Made by a program: the position numbers and the translations under genes. Under the pieces are notes generated by a model that was not told the origin of the DNA, made no database searches, and worked only from the letters and a program-made list of their open reading frames with translations. A DNA stretch of 64,000 nt, from assembly GCF_000745265.1 (NCBI RefSeq), contig NZ_JQNN01000001.1:868001-932000 (forward strand), read 5' to 3'. This document shows positions 1 to 8,572 of the stretch, one piece after another (the first letter of the stretch is position 1; the number at the start of each line of letters is the position of its first letter). Source of the DNA: Massilia sp. 9096. GTDB lineage: Bacteria; Pseudomonadota; Gammaproteobacteria; Burkholderiales; Burkholderiaceae_D.

Positions 1-740
1 TCCCGCACCACGAGAACGAGATCGCGCAATCCGAAGGCGCCTTCGGGCCCTTGATGGCGCGCTACTGGATCCACAACGGCTTCGTGCGCGTCGATAACGA
101 GAAGATGTCCAAGTCGCTGGGCAATTTCTTCACGATCCGCGACGTGCTCAAGAAGTACAAGCAGCCCGAAGTGGTACGCTTTTTCATCGTCCGCGCCCAC
201 TACCGTAGCCCGTTGAATTACTCGGACGCCCATATCGACGACGCCAAGGGTGCGTTGACGCGCCTGTACACGGCGCTGTCCGAAGTCGACACCGGCGCGG
301 AAGCAGTCGAGGTCGACTGGACCGAGACGCATGCGCAGCGCTTCCGCGACGCGATGAACGACGATTTCAACACACCGCTGGCAGTGGCTGAGCTGTTCGA
401 TTTGGCCTCCGAGGTTAACCGGACGGGATCGGTGGAGGCTGCGCGCCAGCTAAAGGCGCTTGGTGGTGTGCTTGGCCTTCTTCAAGACATCCCGCGTGAC
501 TTCCTGCAGGGTCGCCGGACAGTGCATGCAACGGCAAATATGACGGGAGTGTCCGCATTGGCAGCTGCCGGAACAGTAACCTCGGAAGAAGATCGTATTA
601 ACGACGCCATCGCGCGCCGCGCCGCTGCCAAGAAGGCGCGCAATTTCCAGGAAGCCGACGCGATCCGCGCCGAGCTCACGGGCGCCGGCATCGTCCTCGA
701 GGACAAGCCCGACGGCAGCACCAACTGGCGCCGCGCCTGA
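1..740 (+). CDS. cysS: Cysteinyl-tRNA synthetase, C-terminal part (cut by window start)
   Basis: Charges tRNA-Cys with cysteine in the cytoplasm. The reading frame is open from base 3 and the 5' end lies outside the window. The visible part begins with the H-x-N-E-x-A-Q-S segment typical of CysRS, followed by the KMSKS ATP-binding loop ([10 protein letters not shown], near base 105), the anticodon-binding helical domain, and a short Lys/Arg-rich C-terminal DALR-like helix with an E-A-D-x-I-R motif ending in NWRRA. Nothing looks broken. It starts a block of same-strand core genes; the next gene begins 16 bases after the stop. Confidence 0.95.
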   Translation, partial: PHHENEIAQSEGAFGPLMARYWIHNGFVRVDNEKMSKSLGNFFTIRDVLKKYKQPEVVRFFIVRAHYRSPLNYSDAHIDDAKGALTRLYTALSEVDTGAEAVEVDWTETHAQRFRDAMNDDFNTPLAVAELFDLASEVNRTGSVEAARQLKALGGVLGLLQDIPRDFLQGRRTVHATANMTGVSALAAAGTVTSEEDRINDAIARRAAAKKARNFQEADAIRAELTGAGIVLEDKPDGSTNWRRA

Positions 741-756
741 GTCGCGGCGCATCGGC

Positions 757-1446
757 ATGGCACTTTCCAAGGACCTCATGGGCGCCGCTTCGTCACTTTC
801 CGGCGACCAGCCCGGCAATCCGGACGCGCAGCCTTGGCTGCCGCCGTACTGGGCGGAGGCGAAGGCCGAGCTGATGCGGCGCGACCGCATCATGAACAAG
901 CTGATCCCGCAATTCGGCGACCTGCAGCTGCACGGCCATCCGGACCCGTTCACGACGCTGGCGCGCTCGATCGTCGGCCAGCAGGTCACGGCCAAGGCTG
1001 CCGAGCTGGCCTGGCAAAAGCTGCGCACGCTGTGCCCGAAGATGACGCCGGCACAGGTGATCAAGGCCGGCGCCGGCGAGTTGTCCGGCTGCGGCCTGTC
1101 CAAGCGCAAGACCGAATACATCCTCGACTTGGCCGACCATTTCAAGGCCAAGCGCGTGCATGCCGACCAGTGGTCGGAAATGGATGACGAAGCCGTGATC
1201 GCGGAGCTGGTCCGGATTCGCGGCATCACCCGCTGGACAGCCGAGATGTTTTTGATATTTAATCTGCTCAGGCCGAACGTGCTGCCGCTCGACGATGCCG
1301 GCCTGATCCAGGGCATCAGCCAGAACTATTTTTCCGGAGAGCCAGTCTCGCGCAGCGATGCGCGCGAGGTCGCGGCCAACTGGGAGCCCTGGCGCACAGT
1401 TGCCACATGGTATTTGTGGCGTAGTCTGGACCCGATTACCGGTTAA
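757..1446 (+). CDS. DNA-3-methyladenine glycosylase II, AlkA-like (HhH-GPD)
   Basis: Base-excision repair enzyme that removes alkylated bases. The 229-residue protein has an HhH-GPD fold: I-V-G-Q-Q-V near residue 70, a helix-hairpin-helix around LSGCGLSKRKTEYI (about residues 109-122), a second G-I-T-R-W-T-A turn, and the catalytic Asp in L-P-L-D-D-A-G-L (about residue 178). It is shorter than E. coli AlkA and lacks the N-terminal beta domain and the Ada transcription part, as in the common stand-alone bacterial form. The ATG at 757 is the first in frame. It sits between cysS and accA, a pairing I associate with Burkholderiales. Confidence 0.9.
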   Translation: MALSKDLMGAASSLSGDQPGNPDAQPWLPPYWAEAKAELMRRDRIMNKLIPQFGDLQLHGHPDPFTTLARSIVGQQVTAKAAELAWQKLRTLCPKMTPAQVIKAGAGELSGCGLSKRKTEYILDLADHFKAKRVHADQWSEMDDEAVIAELVRIRGITRWTAEMFLIFNLLRPNVLPLDDAGLIQGISQNYFSGEPVSRSDAREVAANWEPWRTVATWYLWRSLDPITG

Positions 1447-1460
1447 AATAGCCGTTTTCA

Positions 1461-1581
1461 AAGGGCCTTGGAAAACCTACTGCGCGTTGCATTTCCGTTC
1501 TGCGATGCTCGCCGTACCGTAAGTACGGCTGCGCTTCTCTAACGGAACTGCCGCCGCTCGCTACGGTTTTGCAAGGCCCTC
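1461..1581. repeat. Long nested inverted repeat between the glycosylase gene and accA
   Basis: Four nested pairs of arms read as one elongated imperfect hairpin: AGGGCCTTG (1462-1470) with CAAGGCCCT (1572-1580); AAAACC (1472-1477) with GGTTTT (1565-1570); TTCCGTT (1493-1499) with AACGGAA (1541-1547); GCCGTAC (1511-1517) with GTACGGC (1523-1529). The tip resembles GCGATGCTC-type extragenic palindromes known from proteobacterial intergenic DNA. It may act as an RNA structure, processing site or attenuator in front of accA. The pairings are seen directly; the role is inferred. Confidence 0.7.
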
Positions 1582-1628
1582 GGCGCCGCATGACGATTTC
1601 CGCGGCCACGAACAAACCCGGAGGACCA

Positions 1629-2609
1629 ATGAGTAAAACAACTTTCCTCAGTTTTGAACAGCCGATCGCCGAGCTGGACTCCAAGATTGAAGAGCTTCGC
1701 TTCGTGCAAGACGATTCGGCCGTCGACATCTCGGAAGAGATCGACCGCCTGGCCAAGAAGAGCCAGCAACTGACGAAAGACATCTATGCCAAGCTGACCC
1801 CGTGGCAGGTTTCGCAGATCGCGCGCCATCCGCAGCGTCCGTACACGATGGATTACGTGAACGCGATCTTCACCGACTTCCACGAGCTGCACGGCGACCG
1901 CACCTTCGCCGACGACCAGTCGATCATCGGCGGCCTGGCGCGTTTCAACGGCCAGTCGTGCATGGTCATCGGTCACCAGAAGGGCCGCGACACCAAGGAG
2001 CGCGCGATGCGCAACTTCGGCATGCCGCGTCCGGAAGGCTATCGCAAGGCGATGCGCCTGATGAAGCTGGCCGAGAAATTCAACTTGCCGATCTTCACTT
2101 TCGTGGACACCCCGGGCGCCTTCCCCGGCATCGACGCGGAAGAGCGCGGCCAGTCGGAAGCGATCGGCCACAACCTGTACGTCATGGCCGAGCTGAAAGT
2201 GCCGCTGATCGCCACCATCATCGGCGAAGGCGGTTCGGGCGGCGCGCTGGCGATCGCCGTCGGCGATGCCGTGCTGATGCTGCAGTACTCGACCTACTCG
2301 GTCATCTCGCCGGAAGGCTGCGCCTCGATCCTGTGGAAGACCTCGGAACGCGCGGCCGAAGCCGCCGACGCGCTGGGCCTGACCGCGCATCGCCTGAAAG
2401 CGATCGGCCTGATCGACAAGATCGTCAGCGAGCCGCTGGGCGGCGCCCACCGCGACCCGGCCGCCATGGCCCAGGGCCTCAAGCGCGCGCTGGCCGACAC
2501 CCTGCGCCAGTTCCAGGGCATGAAGACCAAGGACCTGCTGGAAGCCCGTCACGCCAAGCTGATGGCTTACGGTAAGTTCAAGGAAACCCTGCCGCGCGAA
2601 GAAGAGTGA
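1629..2609 (+). CDS. accA: Acetyl-CoA carboxylase carboxyltransferase, alpha subunit
   Basis: With AccD it transfers the carboxyl group from biotin to acetyl-CoA to make malonyl-CoA, the first step of fatty acid synthesis. The start at 1629 ([13 protein letters not shown]) follows a GGAGG ribosome site at 1620-1624 and gives 326 residues, close to the family norm; an upstream ATG at 1569 has no such site and lies in the hairpin region. The N-terminal helical segment, the H-G-D-R-T-F motif and the oxyanion Gly-rich loop [11 protein letters not shown] (about residues 199-209) are present. The stop overlaps the GTG start of tilS, so the two are translationally coupled. Confidence 0.96.
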   Translation: MSKTTFLSFEQPIAELDSKIEELRFVQDDSAVDISEEIDRLAKKSQQLTKDIYAKLTPWQVSQIARHPQRPYTMDYVNAIFTDFHELHGDRTFADDQSIIGGLARFNGQSCMVIGHQKGRDTKERAMRNFGMPRPEGYRKAMRLMKLAEKFNLPIFTFVDTPGAFPGIDAEERGQSEAIGHNLYVMAELKVPLIATIIGEGGSGGALAIAVGDAVLMLQYSTYSVISPEGCASILWKTSERAAEAADALGLTAHRLKAIGLIDKIVSEPLGGAHRDPAAMAQGLKRALADTLRQFQGMKTKDLLEARHAKLMAYGKFKETLPREEE

Positions 2610-4054
2610 AGCAAGTACATCGCGGACCGGGCGCAGCGTCCGGTCCGGCTGCAGACCTTGCAGCCCACATCGCGCCAGCACTCGATGCTGTGCGCGATTC
2701 GTTTTTTCAGGACCGCCAACCGTCGATCGCGGTCGCCCTGAGCGGCGGCCTCGATTCGATCGTCCTGCTGCGTCTCGCGCACGGGTACGCGCACGCGCGC
2801 GGCCTGGACCTGTTCGCCTTCCACGTCCACCACGGCCTGAGTCCGAACGCCGATGCGTGGCGCGCGCATTGCGCCGCGGCCGCCGCCGAACTCGGGGTGC
2901 CGTTCGACGCGCGCGCCGTCACGGTGGAGAAGGGCGCCAGCGGCATCGAAGCGGCCGCGCGCAAGCGACGCTATGCCGCGCTCGGCGAGATGTCCAGAGT
3001 CCACGGCGCCACGCTGCTGCTCACCGCCCACCATCTCGACGACCAGGCCGAGACCGTGCTGCTGCAGCTGCTGCGCGGCTCCGGCCCGGCGGGCCTGTCC
3101 GGCATGGACGCGGCCAACCGCGCGCCGACGCTGCTCGGCGACGACCATCTGGTGATGGCGCGTCCGCTGCTGCAGGCGACGCGCGCATCGCTGGAGGCGT
3201 ACGCCGAAGGGCAGGGCGTCGCCTGGGTCGAGGACGAATCGAACGTCGATCCGCGCTACGCCCGCAACGCCTTGCGCCACACGGTGATGCCGGCGCTGTC
3301 CCGGGCCTTCCCGGGCTTCCAGCATCGTCTGGCGCGCGCCAGCGGGCATATGCAATCGGCCCAGCGCCTGCTCGACGAGTTGGCCGAGCAGGATCTGGCG
3401 GCCTGCGTGCACGTCGACGGCGCCATCGAATCCGTTGAGCTGGGCTACCTGCGCGGACTCTCGAGCGATCGCGTCAACAACCTGCTGCGCCGCTGGTTTT
3501 CGCGCCGCGGTCTTGCGATGCCGTCTGCCGCATGGCTGGAGCAGATGGTCGCCCAGCTGTTCAACGCGCGCGAGGACGCGCAACTGCTCGTCAACCATCA
3601 GGAAGTCGAGGTGCGGCGCCACCGCGACCGGCTCTACCTCGTGCCGCACCAGCGCGACCTGGCCGGCATGCGCGACCCGGACGACGAAGGCCTGATCGTC
3701 AAGCACGCCCAGGCCTTCACCTGGCGCGGCGAAGCCAGCCTGGCTTTCCCGGATTACGGCGGCGTGCTGCATTTCGATCGCGCCGGGAGCGGCTTCGATC
3801 CGGCCTGGCTGCAGGCTCGGCCGCTCGAGATCGACTTCCGCAAGGGCGGCGAAAAACTGAAGCTGGCGCCGAACCGCCCGCGCCGCATCCTGAAGCACCT
3901 GTACCAGGCGGCGGACGTGCCTGCCTGGGAACGCATGCGCCTGCCGATCGTCAGCAGCGGCTTCGAACTCCTGTTCGCGGCCGGAGTCGGCATGGATTGC
4001 CAGCGCCTCTCGGACGGCCCGGATCGTATCGCGCTGCGCTGGGAGGTCGTCTAG
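2606..4054 (+). CDS. tilS: tRNA(Ile)-lysidine synthase
   Basis: Modifies C34 of the CAU-anticodon tRNA-Ile to lysidine so that it reads AUA. The PP-loop ATP-binding motif SGGLDS sits near residues 45-50, followed by H-H-x-D-D-Q-A-E-T, the N-type ATP pyrophosphatase signature. The C-terminal domain carries the KGGEKLK segment typical of TilS. The start is a GTG at 2606 overlapping the accA stop by four bases; no better start lies before the PP-loop. The length of 482 residues is within the range for proteobacterial TilS. Confidence 0.93.
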   Translation: MKQVHRGPGAASGPAADLAAHIAPALDAVRDSFFQDRQPSIAVALSGGLDSIVLLRLAHGYAHARGLDLFAFHVHHGLSPNADAWRAHCAAAAAELGVPFDARAVTVEKGASGIEAAARKRRYAALGEMSRVHGATLLLTAHHLDDQAETVLLQLLRGSGPAGLSGMDAANRAPTLLGDDHLVMARPLLQATRASLEAYAEGQGVAWVEDESNVDPRYARNALRHTVMPALSRAFPGFQHRLARASGHMQSAQRLLDELAEQDLAACVHVDGAIESVELGYLRGLSSDRVNNLLRRWFSRRGLAMPSAAWLEQMVAQLFNAREDAQLLVNHQEVEVRRHRDRLYLVPHQRDLAGMRDPDDEGLIVKHAQAFTWRGEASLAFPDYGGVLHFDRAGSGFDPAWLQARPLEIDFRKGGEKLKLAPNRPRRILKHLYQAADVPAWERMRLPIVSSGFELLFAAGVGMDCQRLSDGPDRIALRWEVV

Positions 4055-4207
4055 CAAAGCCGGAGGCGCTGTCGGGAATATGACATCTTTGCATTACCAT
4101 ATTCCGATTCGGTATAGGATTATCCGCTTGGCGTCTTGAGATTCTGCAGCGCAGCATGTAGAGTTCAAGGCTCAATTGATTTTTTACAAGCGGAAATCCC
4201 CACTGTC

Positions 4208-5455
4208 ATGGCTTTAATAGTCCACAAATACGGCGGGACGTCGATGGGTTCGACGGACCGAATCAAGAATGTCGCGGCCCGTGTCGCCAAATGGCATGAC
4301 GCCGGCCACCAGGTCGTGGTTGTCCCGTCGGCGATGTCGGGCGAAACCAACCGTCTGATCGCGCTGGCCAAGGAAATCATGGCCCAGCCCGATCCGCGCG
4401 AACTGGACATGATCGCCTCGACCGGCGAGCAAGTCTCGGTCGGCCTGCTGGCGATGGCGCTGCTGGCGCGCGGCAAGGACGCGGTGTCGTACACCGGCTG
4501 GCAGGTGGGGATCAAGACCGACTCGGCATTCACCAAGGCGCGCATCCAGTCGATCGACGACACGCGCGTGCGCAACGACCTGGCCGCCGGCAAGATCGTG
4601 ATCATCACCGGCTTCCAGGGCATGGATGAACAGGGCAATATCTCGACGCTGGGCCGCGGCGGCTCGGATACCTCGGCGGTGGCGATCGCCGCCGCGCTGA
4701 AGGCCGACGAATGCCTGATCTACACCGACGTCGACGGTGTCTACACCACCGACCCGCGCGTGGTCGACGAGGCGCGCCGCCTGTCCAAGATCACGTTCGA
4801 GGAAATGCTGGAGCTGGCCTCGCTGGGTTCGAAAGTGCTGCAGACCCGCTCCGTCGAATTCGCCGGCAACTACCGCGTGCCGACACGCGTGCTGTCGTCG
4901 CTGACCGATCCCCTGATGCCGCTGGAAGAAGAAGCCAACTCGGGTACCCTGATTTCGTTTGAGGAAGAAAGCAACATGGAACAAGCCGTCATCTCGGGCA
5001 TCGCCTTTCACCGCGATGAAGCCAAAATCACCGTCCTGGGCGTGCCGGACAAGCCGGGCGTCGCGTACCACATCCTGGGTCCGGTGTCGGACGCCAACAT
5101 CGAAGTCGACATGATCATACAGAACGTGTCGGTCGAGGGTAAGACCGACTTCACGTTCACGGTGTCGCGCAACGACTACCAGCGCGCCCTGGCCGTGCTG
5201 GAAGCCAACAAGGAAAGGCTGGGCTTCACCCGCCTGCTTGGCGACGCCAAGGTCTCGAAGGTGTCGGCCGTTGGCGTGGGCATGCGCAGCCACGTCGGCG
5301 TCGCCTCGAAGATGTTCCAGACGCTGGCCGACGAGGGCATCAACATCATGATGATCTCGACCTCCGAGATCAAGATTTCGGTACTGATCGACGAGAAGTA
5401 TATGGAGCTGGCCGTACGCGCCCTGCATAAAGCGTTTGATCTGGAGAAAGCTTAA
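4208..5455 (+). CDS. lysC: Aspartate kinase
   Basis: Phosphorylates aspartate, the committed step to lysine, threonine, methionine and diaminopimelate. The start at 4208 (MALIVHKYGGTSMGS) puts the KYGGTS nucleotide motif at residues 7-12 as in the family, giving 415 residues; an upstream in-frame ATG at 4136 adds 24 unrelated residues. The kinase domain covers about 1-245 and is followed by two ACT regulatory domains that should bind lysine and/or threonine. An in-frame ATG at 4976 preceded by GAGGAAG could start a separate ACT-only beta chain of 159 residues. A 153-base gap separates it from tilS, so it probably has its own promoter. Confidence 0.96.
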   Translation: MALIVHKYGGTSMGSTDRIKNVAARVAKWHDAGHQVVVVPSAMSGETNRLIALAKEIMAQPDPRELDMIASTGEQVSVGLLAMALLARGKDAVSYTGWQVGIKTDSAFTKARIQSIDDTRVRNDLAAGKIVIITGFQGMDEQGNISTLGRGGSDTSAVAIAAALKADECLIYTDVDGVYTTDPRVVDEARRLSKITFEEMLELASLGSKVLQTRSVEFAGNYRVPTRVLSSLTDPLMPLEEEANSGTLISFEEESNMEQAVISGIAFHRDEAKITVLGVPDKPGVAYHILGPVSDANIEVDMIIQNVSVEGKTDFTFTVSRNDYQRALAVLEANKERLGFTRLLGDAKVSKVSAVGVGMRSHVGVASKMFQTLADEGINIMMISTSEIKISVLIDEKYMELAVRALHKAFDLEKA

Positions 5456-5555
5456 CTTTTTCTAAAAAAAATGGCCGCGCTTCCTTGACCAAATTAAGTG
5501 TGGCTATTAATATGCGTGCACTCAGCGACAACGAGAAGCACTGTTGAAGTTGATT

Positions 5556-5648
5556 GGAGACGTGGCCGAGTGGCCGAAGGCACATCCCTGCTAAGGATGC
5601 ATATGGCTTATACCCGTATCGTGGGTTCGAATCCCACCGTCTCCGCCA
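5556..5648 (+). tRNA. tRNA-Ser, anticodon GCU
   Basis: The acceptor arm GGAGACG (5556-5562) pairs with CGTCTCC (5638-5644), the discriminator G is at 5645 and CCA is encoded at 5646-5648. The anticodon GCT lies in the loop CTGCTAA, there is a long class II variable arm, and the T arm is GTGGG-TTCGAAT-CCCAC. The 93-base length fits serine tRNA. It would read AGC and AGU codons. Only its 3' part is duplicated downstream. Confidence 0.96.
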
Positions 5649-5658
5649 AGTTTCAGAC

Positions 5659-5690
5659 AAAAAAGCCGTCGCAAGACGGCTTTTTTGTTT
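5659..5690 (+). terminator. Rho-independent terminator of tRNA-Ser
   Basis: Perfect stem AAAAAAGCCGTC (5659-5670), loop GCAA, GACGGCTTTTTT (5675-5686), followed by more T. The A-run on the left arm makes it bidirectional. Confidence 0.93.
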
Positions 5691-5787
5691 TCCGCGGCCG
5701 GGCAGGCGAGCAGGGCGACAGTTCGCCCTGCAGGTGGGATTCGAAGCCGCGCGCCTGCAAGCGCGCGGGCGGTCCGCGGCATGTGGA

Positions 5788-5808
5788 CGAATCCCACCGT
5801 CTCCGCCA
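5788..5808 (+). pseudogene. Duplicated 3' fragment of tRNA-Ser
   Basis: Exact copy of the last 21 bases of the tRNA gene, from the T loop through the acceptor 3' strand and CCA. There is no 5' half upstream, so it cannot make a tRNA. It is the left end of repeat copy 2. Confidence 0.9.
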
Positions 5809-5818
5809 AGTTTCAAAC

Positions 5819-5850
5819 AAAAAAGCCGTCGCAAGACGGCTTTTTTGTTT
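5819..5850. terminator. Second copy of the tRNA-Ser terminator
   Basis: Identical stem and loop to the first terminator, 160 bases on. Because the stem is flanked by A-run and T-run it can also terminate the AraC gene, which is read from the opposite strand and ends at 5936. Confidence 0.9.
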
Positions 5851-5935
5851 TCCGCGGCCGGGCAGGCGAGCAGGGCGACAGTTCGCCCTGCGGGTGGGAT
5901 TCGAAGCCGCGCGCCTGCAAGCGCGCGGGCGCGCA

Positions 5936-6895
5936 TCACCACATGATCGTATGGCCTTGTTGCAGAGGTCGAGCGAGCGCTTGAGCGCTCTGGTGGTCCT
6001 GACCGTATCGTCGCGGCGAGTAGCCCATCTGGCGCTTGAAAGTCGCACAGAAGGCGCTTTCCGACTCGTATCCGAGCGCGTGCGCAACAGTGGCGATGGA
6101 ATCGCGGGCGTGCACCAGTCTGTCGGCAGCCAGGAGCATACGCCAGCGGGTAACGTATTCCATCGGCGTGACGCCAACGGCCCGTTTGAACTTCAACGCA
6201 AAGGTCGAGCGCGACATGCCGGCACGGCGCCCGAGCTCACTCAGTGTCCAGCGGTAGGCAGGTGCGAGGTGGACGGCCTCGATGGCTGCGCCCAACTGCT
6301 GGTCTGCCAGTGCAAAAAGCCAACCCACCCCGCTGGCGTCACTGCTTGTCATGTACAGCCTGAGCGCCTGCACCAGCATGACATAGGCAATTTGCTGCGC
6401 GATCAAGAAGCTGCCTGGCTCTGCTTCGCGCTGCTCCAGCATCAGGCGGTCGAGCGCCCACCGCATTGCTGTTCGGTCAGATTCCTTGCGTAGCAATACA
6501 ACGGGAGGAAGCATCTGTAGCAGCACGCCCGCATGCCGGCCAGCGAACGTGAAATGCGCGCCAACGGTCATGCAACTCCCGCCGCCGTTCACAGTCCGTA
6601 CGGTTCCCTGCATGGGTACGCGCACGAGCGAGGCGGCATCAACCGGAGGCAGTGCCAGGTCGCTGGCCAGCCGGAAGGGGCGGCCATGTGGCAACAGGAT
6701 GCAATCACCGGCCTCCAAGCGCTGCGGATCAGGCACGCCGTCGACCATCAACCAGCAAGCGCCAGCGATGATGGCATATAGCTTCATTCCGTCGTGCGCA
6801 GCGAATTGCAAAGCCCAATCGCCGCCTTGGTCGAGGCCGCCCGAGAAGAAACTACGCGGCCGAAGGAATGAGAGTACTTCAGATAAGGGATCCAT
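5936..6895 (-). CDS. AraC-family transcriptional regulator, cupin N-terminus
   Basis: A 319-residue one-component regulator. The N-terminal half is a cupin_6-type sensor (motifs L-E-A-G-D-C-I-L-L-P-H-G near residues 61-72); the C-terminal 110 residues are two AraC helix-turn-helix units, including L-S-E-L-G-R-R-A-G-M-S-R-S-T-F and G-V-T-P-M-E-Y. It is divergent from an SDR oxidoreductase with a 121-base shared promoter region, a pairing often seen for such regulators, so the SDR is its likely target. The ligand is unknown. Base composition is lower in GC than the surrounding core genes. Confidence 0.9.
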   Translation of the reverse strand: MDPLSEVLSFLRPRSFFSGGLDQGGDWALQFAAHDGMKLYAIIAGACWLMVDGVPDPQRLEAGDCILLPHGRPFRLASDLALPPVDAASLVRVPMQGTVRTVNGGGSCMTVGAHFTFAGRHAGVLLQMLPPVVLLRKESDRTAMRWALDRLMLEQREAEPGSFLIAQQIAYVMLVQALRLYMTSSDASGVGWLFALADQQLGAAIEAVHLAPAYRWTLSELGRRAGMSRSTFALKFKRAVGVTPMEYVTRWRMLLAADRLVHARDSIATVAHALGYESESAFCATFKRQMGYSPRRYGQDHQSAQALARPLQQGHTIMW

Positions 6896-6942
6896 GTTCG
6901 GACGATCGCGACAAACATATGGATTCTACAGCATGGATCGTC
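6890..6942. promoter_or_regulatory. Inverted repeats in the AraC/SDR divergent promoter region
   Basis: Two interleaved perfect dyads: ATCCATG (6890-6896) with CATGGAT (6932-6938), and GACGATC (6901-6907) with GATCGTC (6936-6942). The first covers the AraC start codon. They are reasonable candidates for regulator binding, but AraC proteins usually prefer direct repeats, so this is tentative. Confidence 0.4.
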
Positions 6943-7016
6943 TCACTTGAGCGCCATACAATGCTTTCATCCCAGCGCAACGGCGTACTGGATATCCTTA
7001 AAACAAGGAACTCATC

Positions 7017-7892
7017 ATGCGTATTTTCATGACCGGTGCGACCGGCTTCATCGGTTCACGCGTTGTCCAAGACCTGCTCGAGGCAGGCCATCAGGTACCC
7101 GGACTCGCCAGGACCGACGACGCTGTGCTCGCCCTTGCGGCTGCCGGTGCGCAAGCGCTGCGCGGTGACCTGACGGACTTGATCAGCCTGCGTCGCGGTG
7201 TCGCCGACTGCGATGGCGTGATCCATACCGCTTTTGTCCACGAGGATATGAGCAGGTTCAAGCAAGCCTGTGACATCGACCTCAATGCGATCAATGCCAT
7301 GGCTGAGGCACTGGCAAGGACTAACCGTCCGCTGGTGGTTACCTCCGGCACAGCAGCCCACACAGAAGACCTTGCGGCGCCTGTCGGGAGCATCGCAGTG
7401 CCGCGTATGTCAGAACAGGCAGCAACAAAAGCCGTGGCACAGCAAATGCGGGCATCGATAGTGCGCTTGCCGCAAGTGCACGACCGCAACAGGCAAGGGC
7501 TGGTGAGCTACCTGATCGCCTTGGCCCGTGCAAAAGGGATGTCAGCCTACATCGAAGAGGGTATGAACCGTTGGCCGGCCGTGCATCGCTCCGATGCAGC
7601 ATTGCTGTATCGCCAAGTACTTGAATACGGACTCGCCGGCGCGCGCTACCATGCAGTTGCTGAAGAAGGCGTTACGCTGCGTGCAATTGCTGAGGCAATC
7701 GGGCGGCGCCTCGGCGTGCCGGTGGTCTCGCTGTCACGCGAAGACGCCGGCGACCACTTCGGCTGGCTGGCCTTTTTCGTCGGGCTCGACATGCCCGCAT
7801 CGAGCGCACTGACGAGGGCGCGCCTCCATTGGCGGCCCAAGCAAGCCGACACCATGATCGAAGATAGAGAAAGTAGCAGCGCAAGAAAGTAG
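7017..7892 (+). CDS. NAD(P)-dependent SDR-family oxidoreductase (epimerase-like)
   Basis: A 291-residue Rossmann protein of the extended/atypical SDR group. The dinucleotide motif is G7-x-x-G10-x-x-G13 (GATGFIG), followed by a D-L-T-D acidic segment near residue 60. I cannot find a clear Y-x-x-x-K catalytic pair at the usual place; the region reads S-E-Q-A-A-T-K, as in several SDR_a5-like homologues. Substrate unknown. It is divergent from the AraC regulator and well spaced from the next gene, so it is probably monocistronic. An AAGGA site lies before the ATG. Confidence 0.88.
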   Translation: MRIFMTGATGFIGSRVVQDLLEAGHQVPGLARTDDAVLALAAAGAQALRGDLTDLISLRRGVADCDGVIHTAFVHEDMSRFKQACDIDLNAINAMAEALARTNRPLVVTSGTAAHTEDLAAPVGSIAVPRMSEQAATKAVAQQMRASIVRLPQVHDRNRQGLVSYLIALARAKGMSAYIEEGMNRWPAVHRSDAALLYRQVLEYGLAGARYHAVAEEGVTLRAIAEAIGRRLGVPVVSLSREDAGDHFGWLAFFVGLDMPASSALTRARLHWRPKQADTMIEDRESSSARK

Positions 7893-8119
7893 CAGCGCAT
7901 TTGACGGTCGCGTGCAATCCGCGGGTAGCAGGTAGACTGCAACGTCAATTTTCGACCGTACCGGACATCGCTGGTTGTGCTCGATAACCGATCATGGCTA
8001 AGCTTTTGCTACCCTTATCTCCAGCAAACTGCCGGTAGCGTATCATCCTCGACCTGCCGCGTCTTCATGTGTACACCGGAGACCATGCGGCTTGACAGCG
8101 GAGCGAGCTTATCAGCGCT

Positions 8120-8518
8120 TTACTTGATCGTCCGGGACTGGGCAAACGCGCCACGCGCGGCGGTGATTGCATCAGAGTGCGCTGCAACCCACTCAGCCAG
8201 CCCGCGCACCGGAGATAGAAAATTTTCTCCGAGTTCGGTCAGCGCGTATTCGACTTGTGGCGGCTTGACCGGGGTGACCGTGCGTGTCACAAAGCCATTC
8301 TCTTCCAAATCCCGCAGTGTCTGCGCGAGCATTTTCTGGCTGATCTCGCCAATGTCCTTGCGCAGGGCATTGAACCGGCGTGGCCCACGGCCGAGTGTTC
8401 GAACCACAAGCAAAGTCCATTTATCGCAAATCCGCGCCAGCATGCGGCTCAGGTGCTCACAGGTAGCGGGATCTTTTTGCTCACCTGGTTTCGATTTGGT
8501 GCCTTCTTGTGCAACCAT
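8120..8518 (-). CDS. HxlR-family winged-helix transcriptional regulator
   Basis: A 132-residue DNA-binding protein. The start at 8518 (MVAQEGTKSK) has a perfect AGGAGG site; a longer frame back to 8635 has no such support. HxlR signatures are present: C-x-H-L-x-x-M-L at the N-terminus (Cys near residue 20), D-K-W-T-L-L-V-V, R-F-N-A-L-R, I-S-Q-K-M-L-A-Q-T-L-R-D-L-E and a basic wing with V-E-Y-A-L-T-E-L-G. A conserved Cys in this family often senses quinones, aldehydes or electrophiles. It is divergent from the flavin reductase operon with a 52-base gap, so it very likely controls that operon. Confidence 0.92.
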   Translation of the reverse strand: MVAQEGTKSKPGEQKDPATCEHLSRMLARICDKWTLLVVRTLGRGPRRFNALRKDIGEISQKMLAQTLRDLEENGFVTRTVTPVKPPQVEYALTELGENFLSPVRGLAEWVAAHSDAITAARGAFAQSRTIK

Positions 8519-8532
8519 TTGAAGCCTCCTAA

Positions 8533-8572
8533 TATGGTTTCTCCTAGTTACTACCATACATGAGGAAACCAT
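8533..8572. promoter_or_regulatory. Candidate HxlR operator between regulator and redox operon
   Basis: Within 52 bases there are two dyads: ATGGTTTC (8534-8541) with GAAACCAT (8565-8572), and TATGGT (8533-8538) with ACCATA (8553-8558). The outer right arm covers the start codon of the reductase gene. Binding here would repress both divergent genes. Confidence 0.6.

Larger units (their letters stand above)
5628..5931. repeat. 144-bp tandem repeat carrying the tRNA-Ser 3' end and terminator
   Basis: Copy 1 is 5628-5771 and copy 2 is 5788-5931, period 160, with two mismatches that I can see (G/A at 5656 versus 5816, A/G at 5732 versus 5892). Each copy starts with CGAATCCCACCGTCTCCGCC from the T loop and acceptor arm of the tRNA, then the U-tailed hairpin terminator, then a GC hairpin (GCAGGGCGA / TCGCCCTGC) and GTGGGATTCGAA, which is the reverse complement of the tRNA T arm. 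The outer ends of each copy are therefore inverted repeats of one another. Copy 2 ends four bases before the AraC stop codon. Confidence 0.93.

Noticed and set aside
2567..4057. Long open frames on the minus strand opposite tilS and, likewise, opposite most core genes
   Set aside because: High GC with strong third-position bias opens antisense frames; they have no domains, no ribosome sites, and lie exactly opposite genes with clear family motifs.
5370..5942. Minus-strand frame of 190 codons across tRNA-Ser and the repeats
   Set aside because: It is a translation of the tRNA and of the tandem repeat; the repeated peptide only reflects the DNA repeat.
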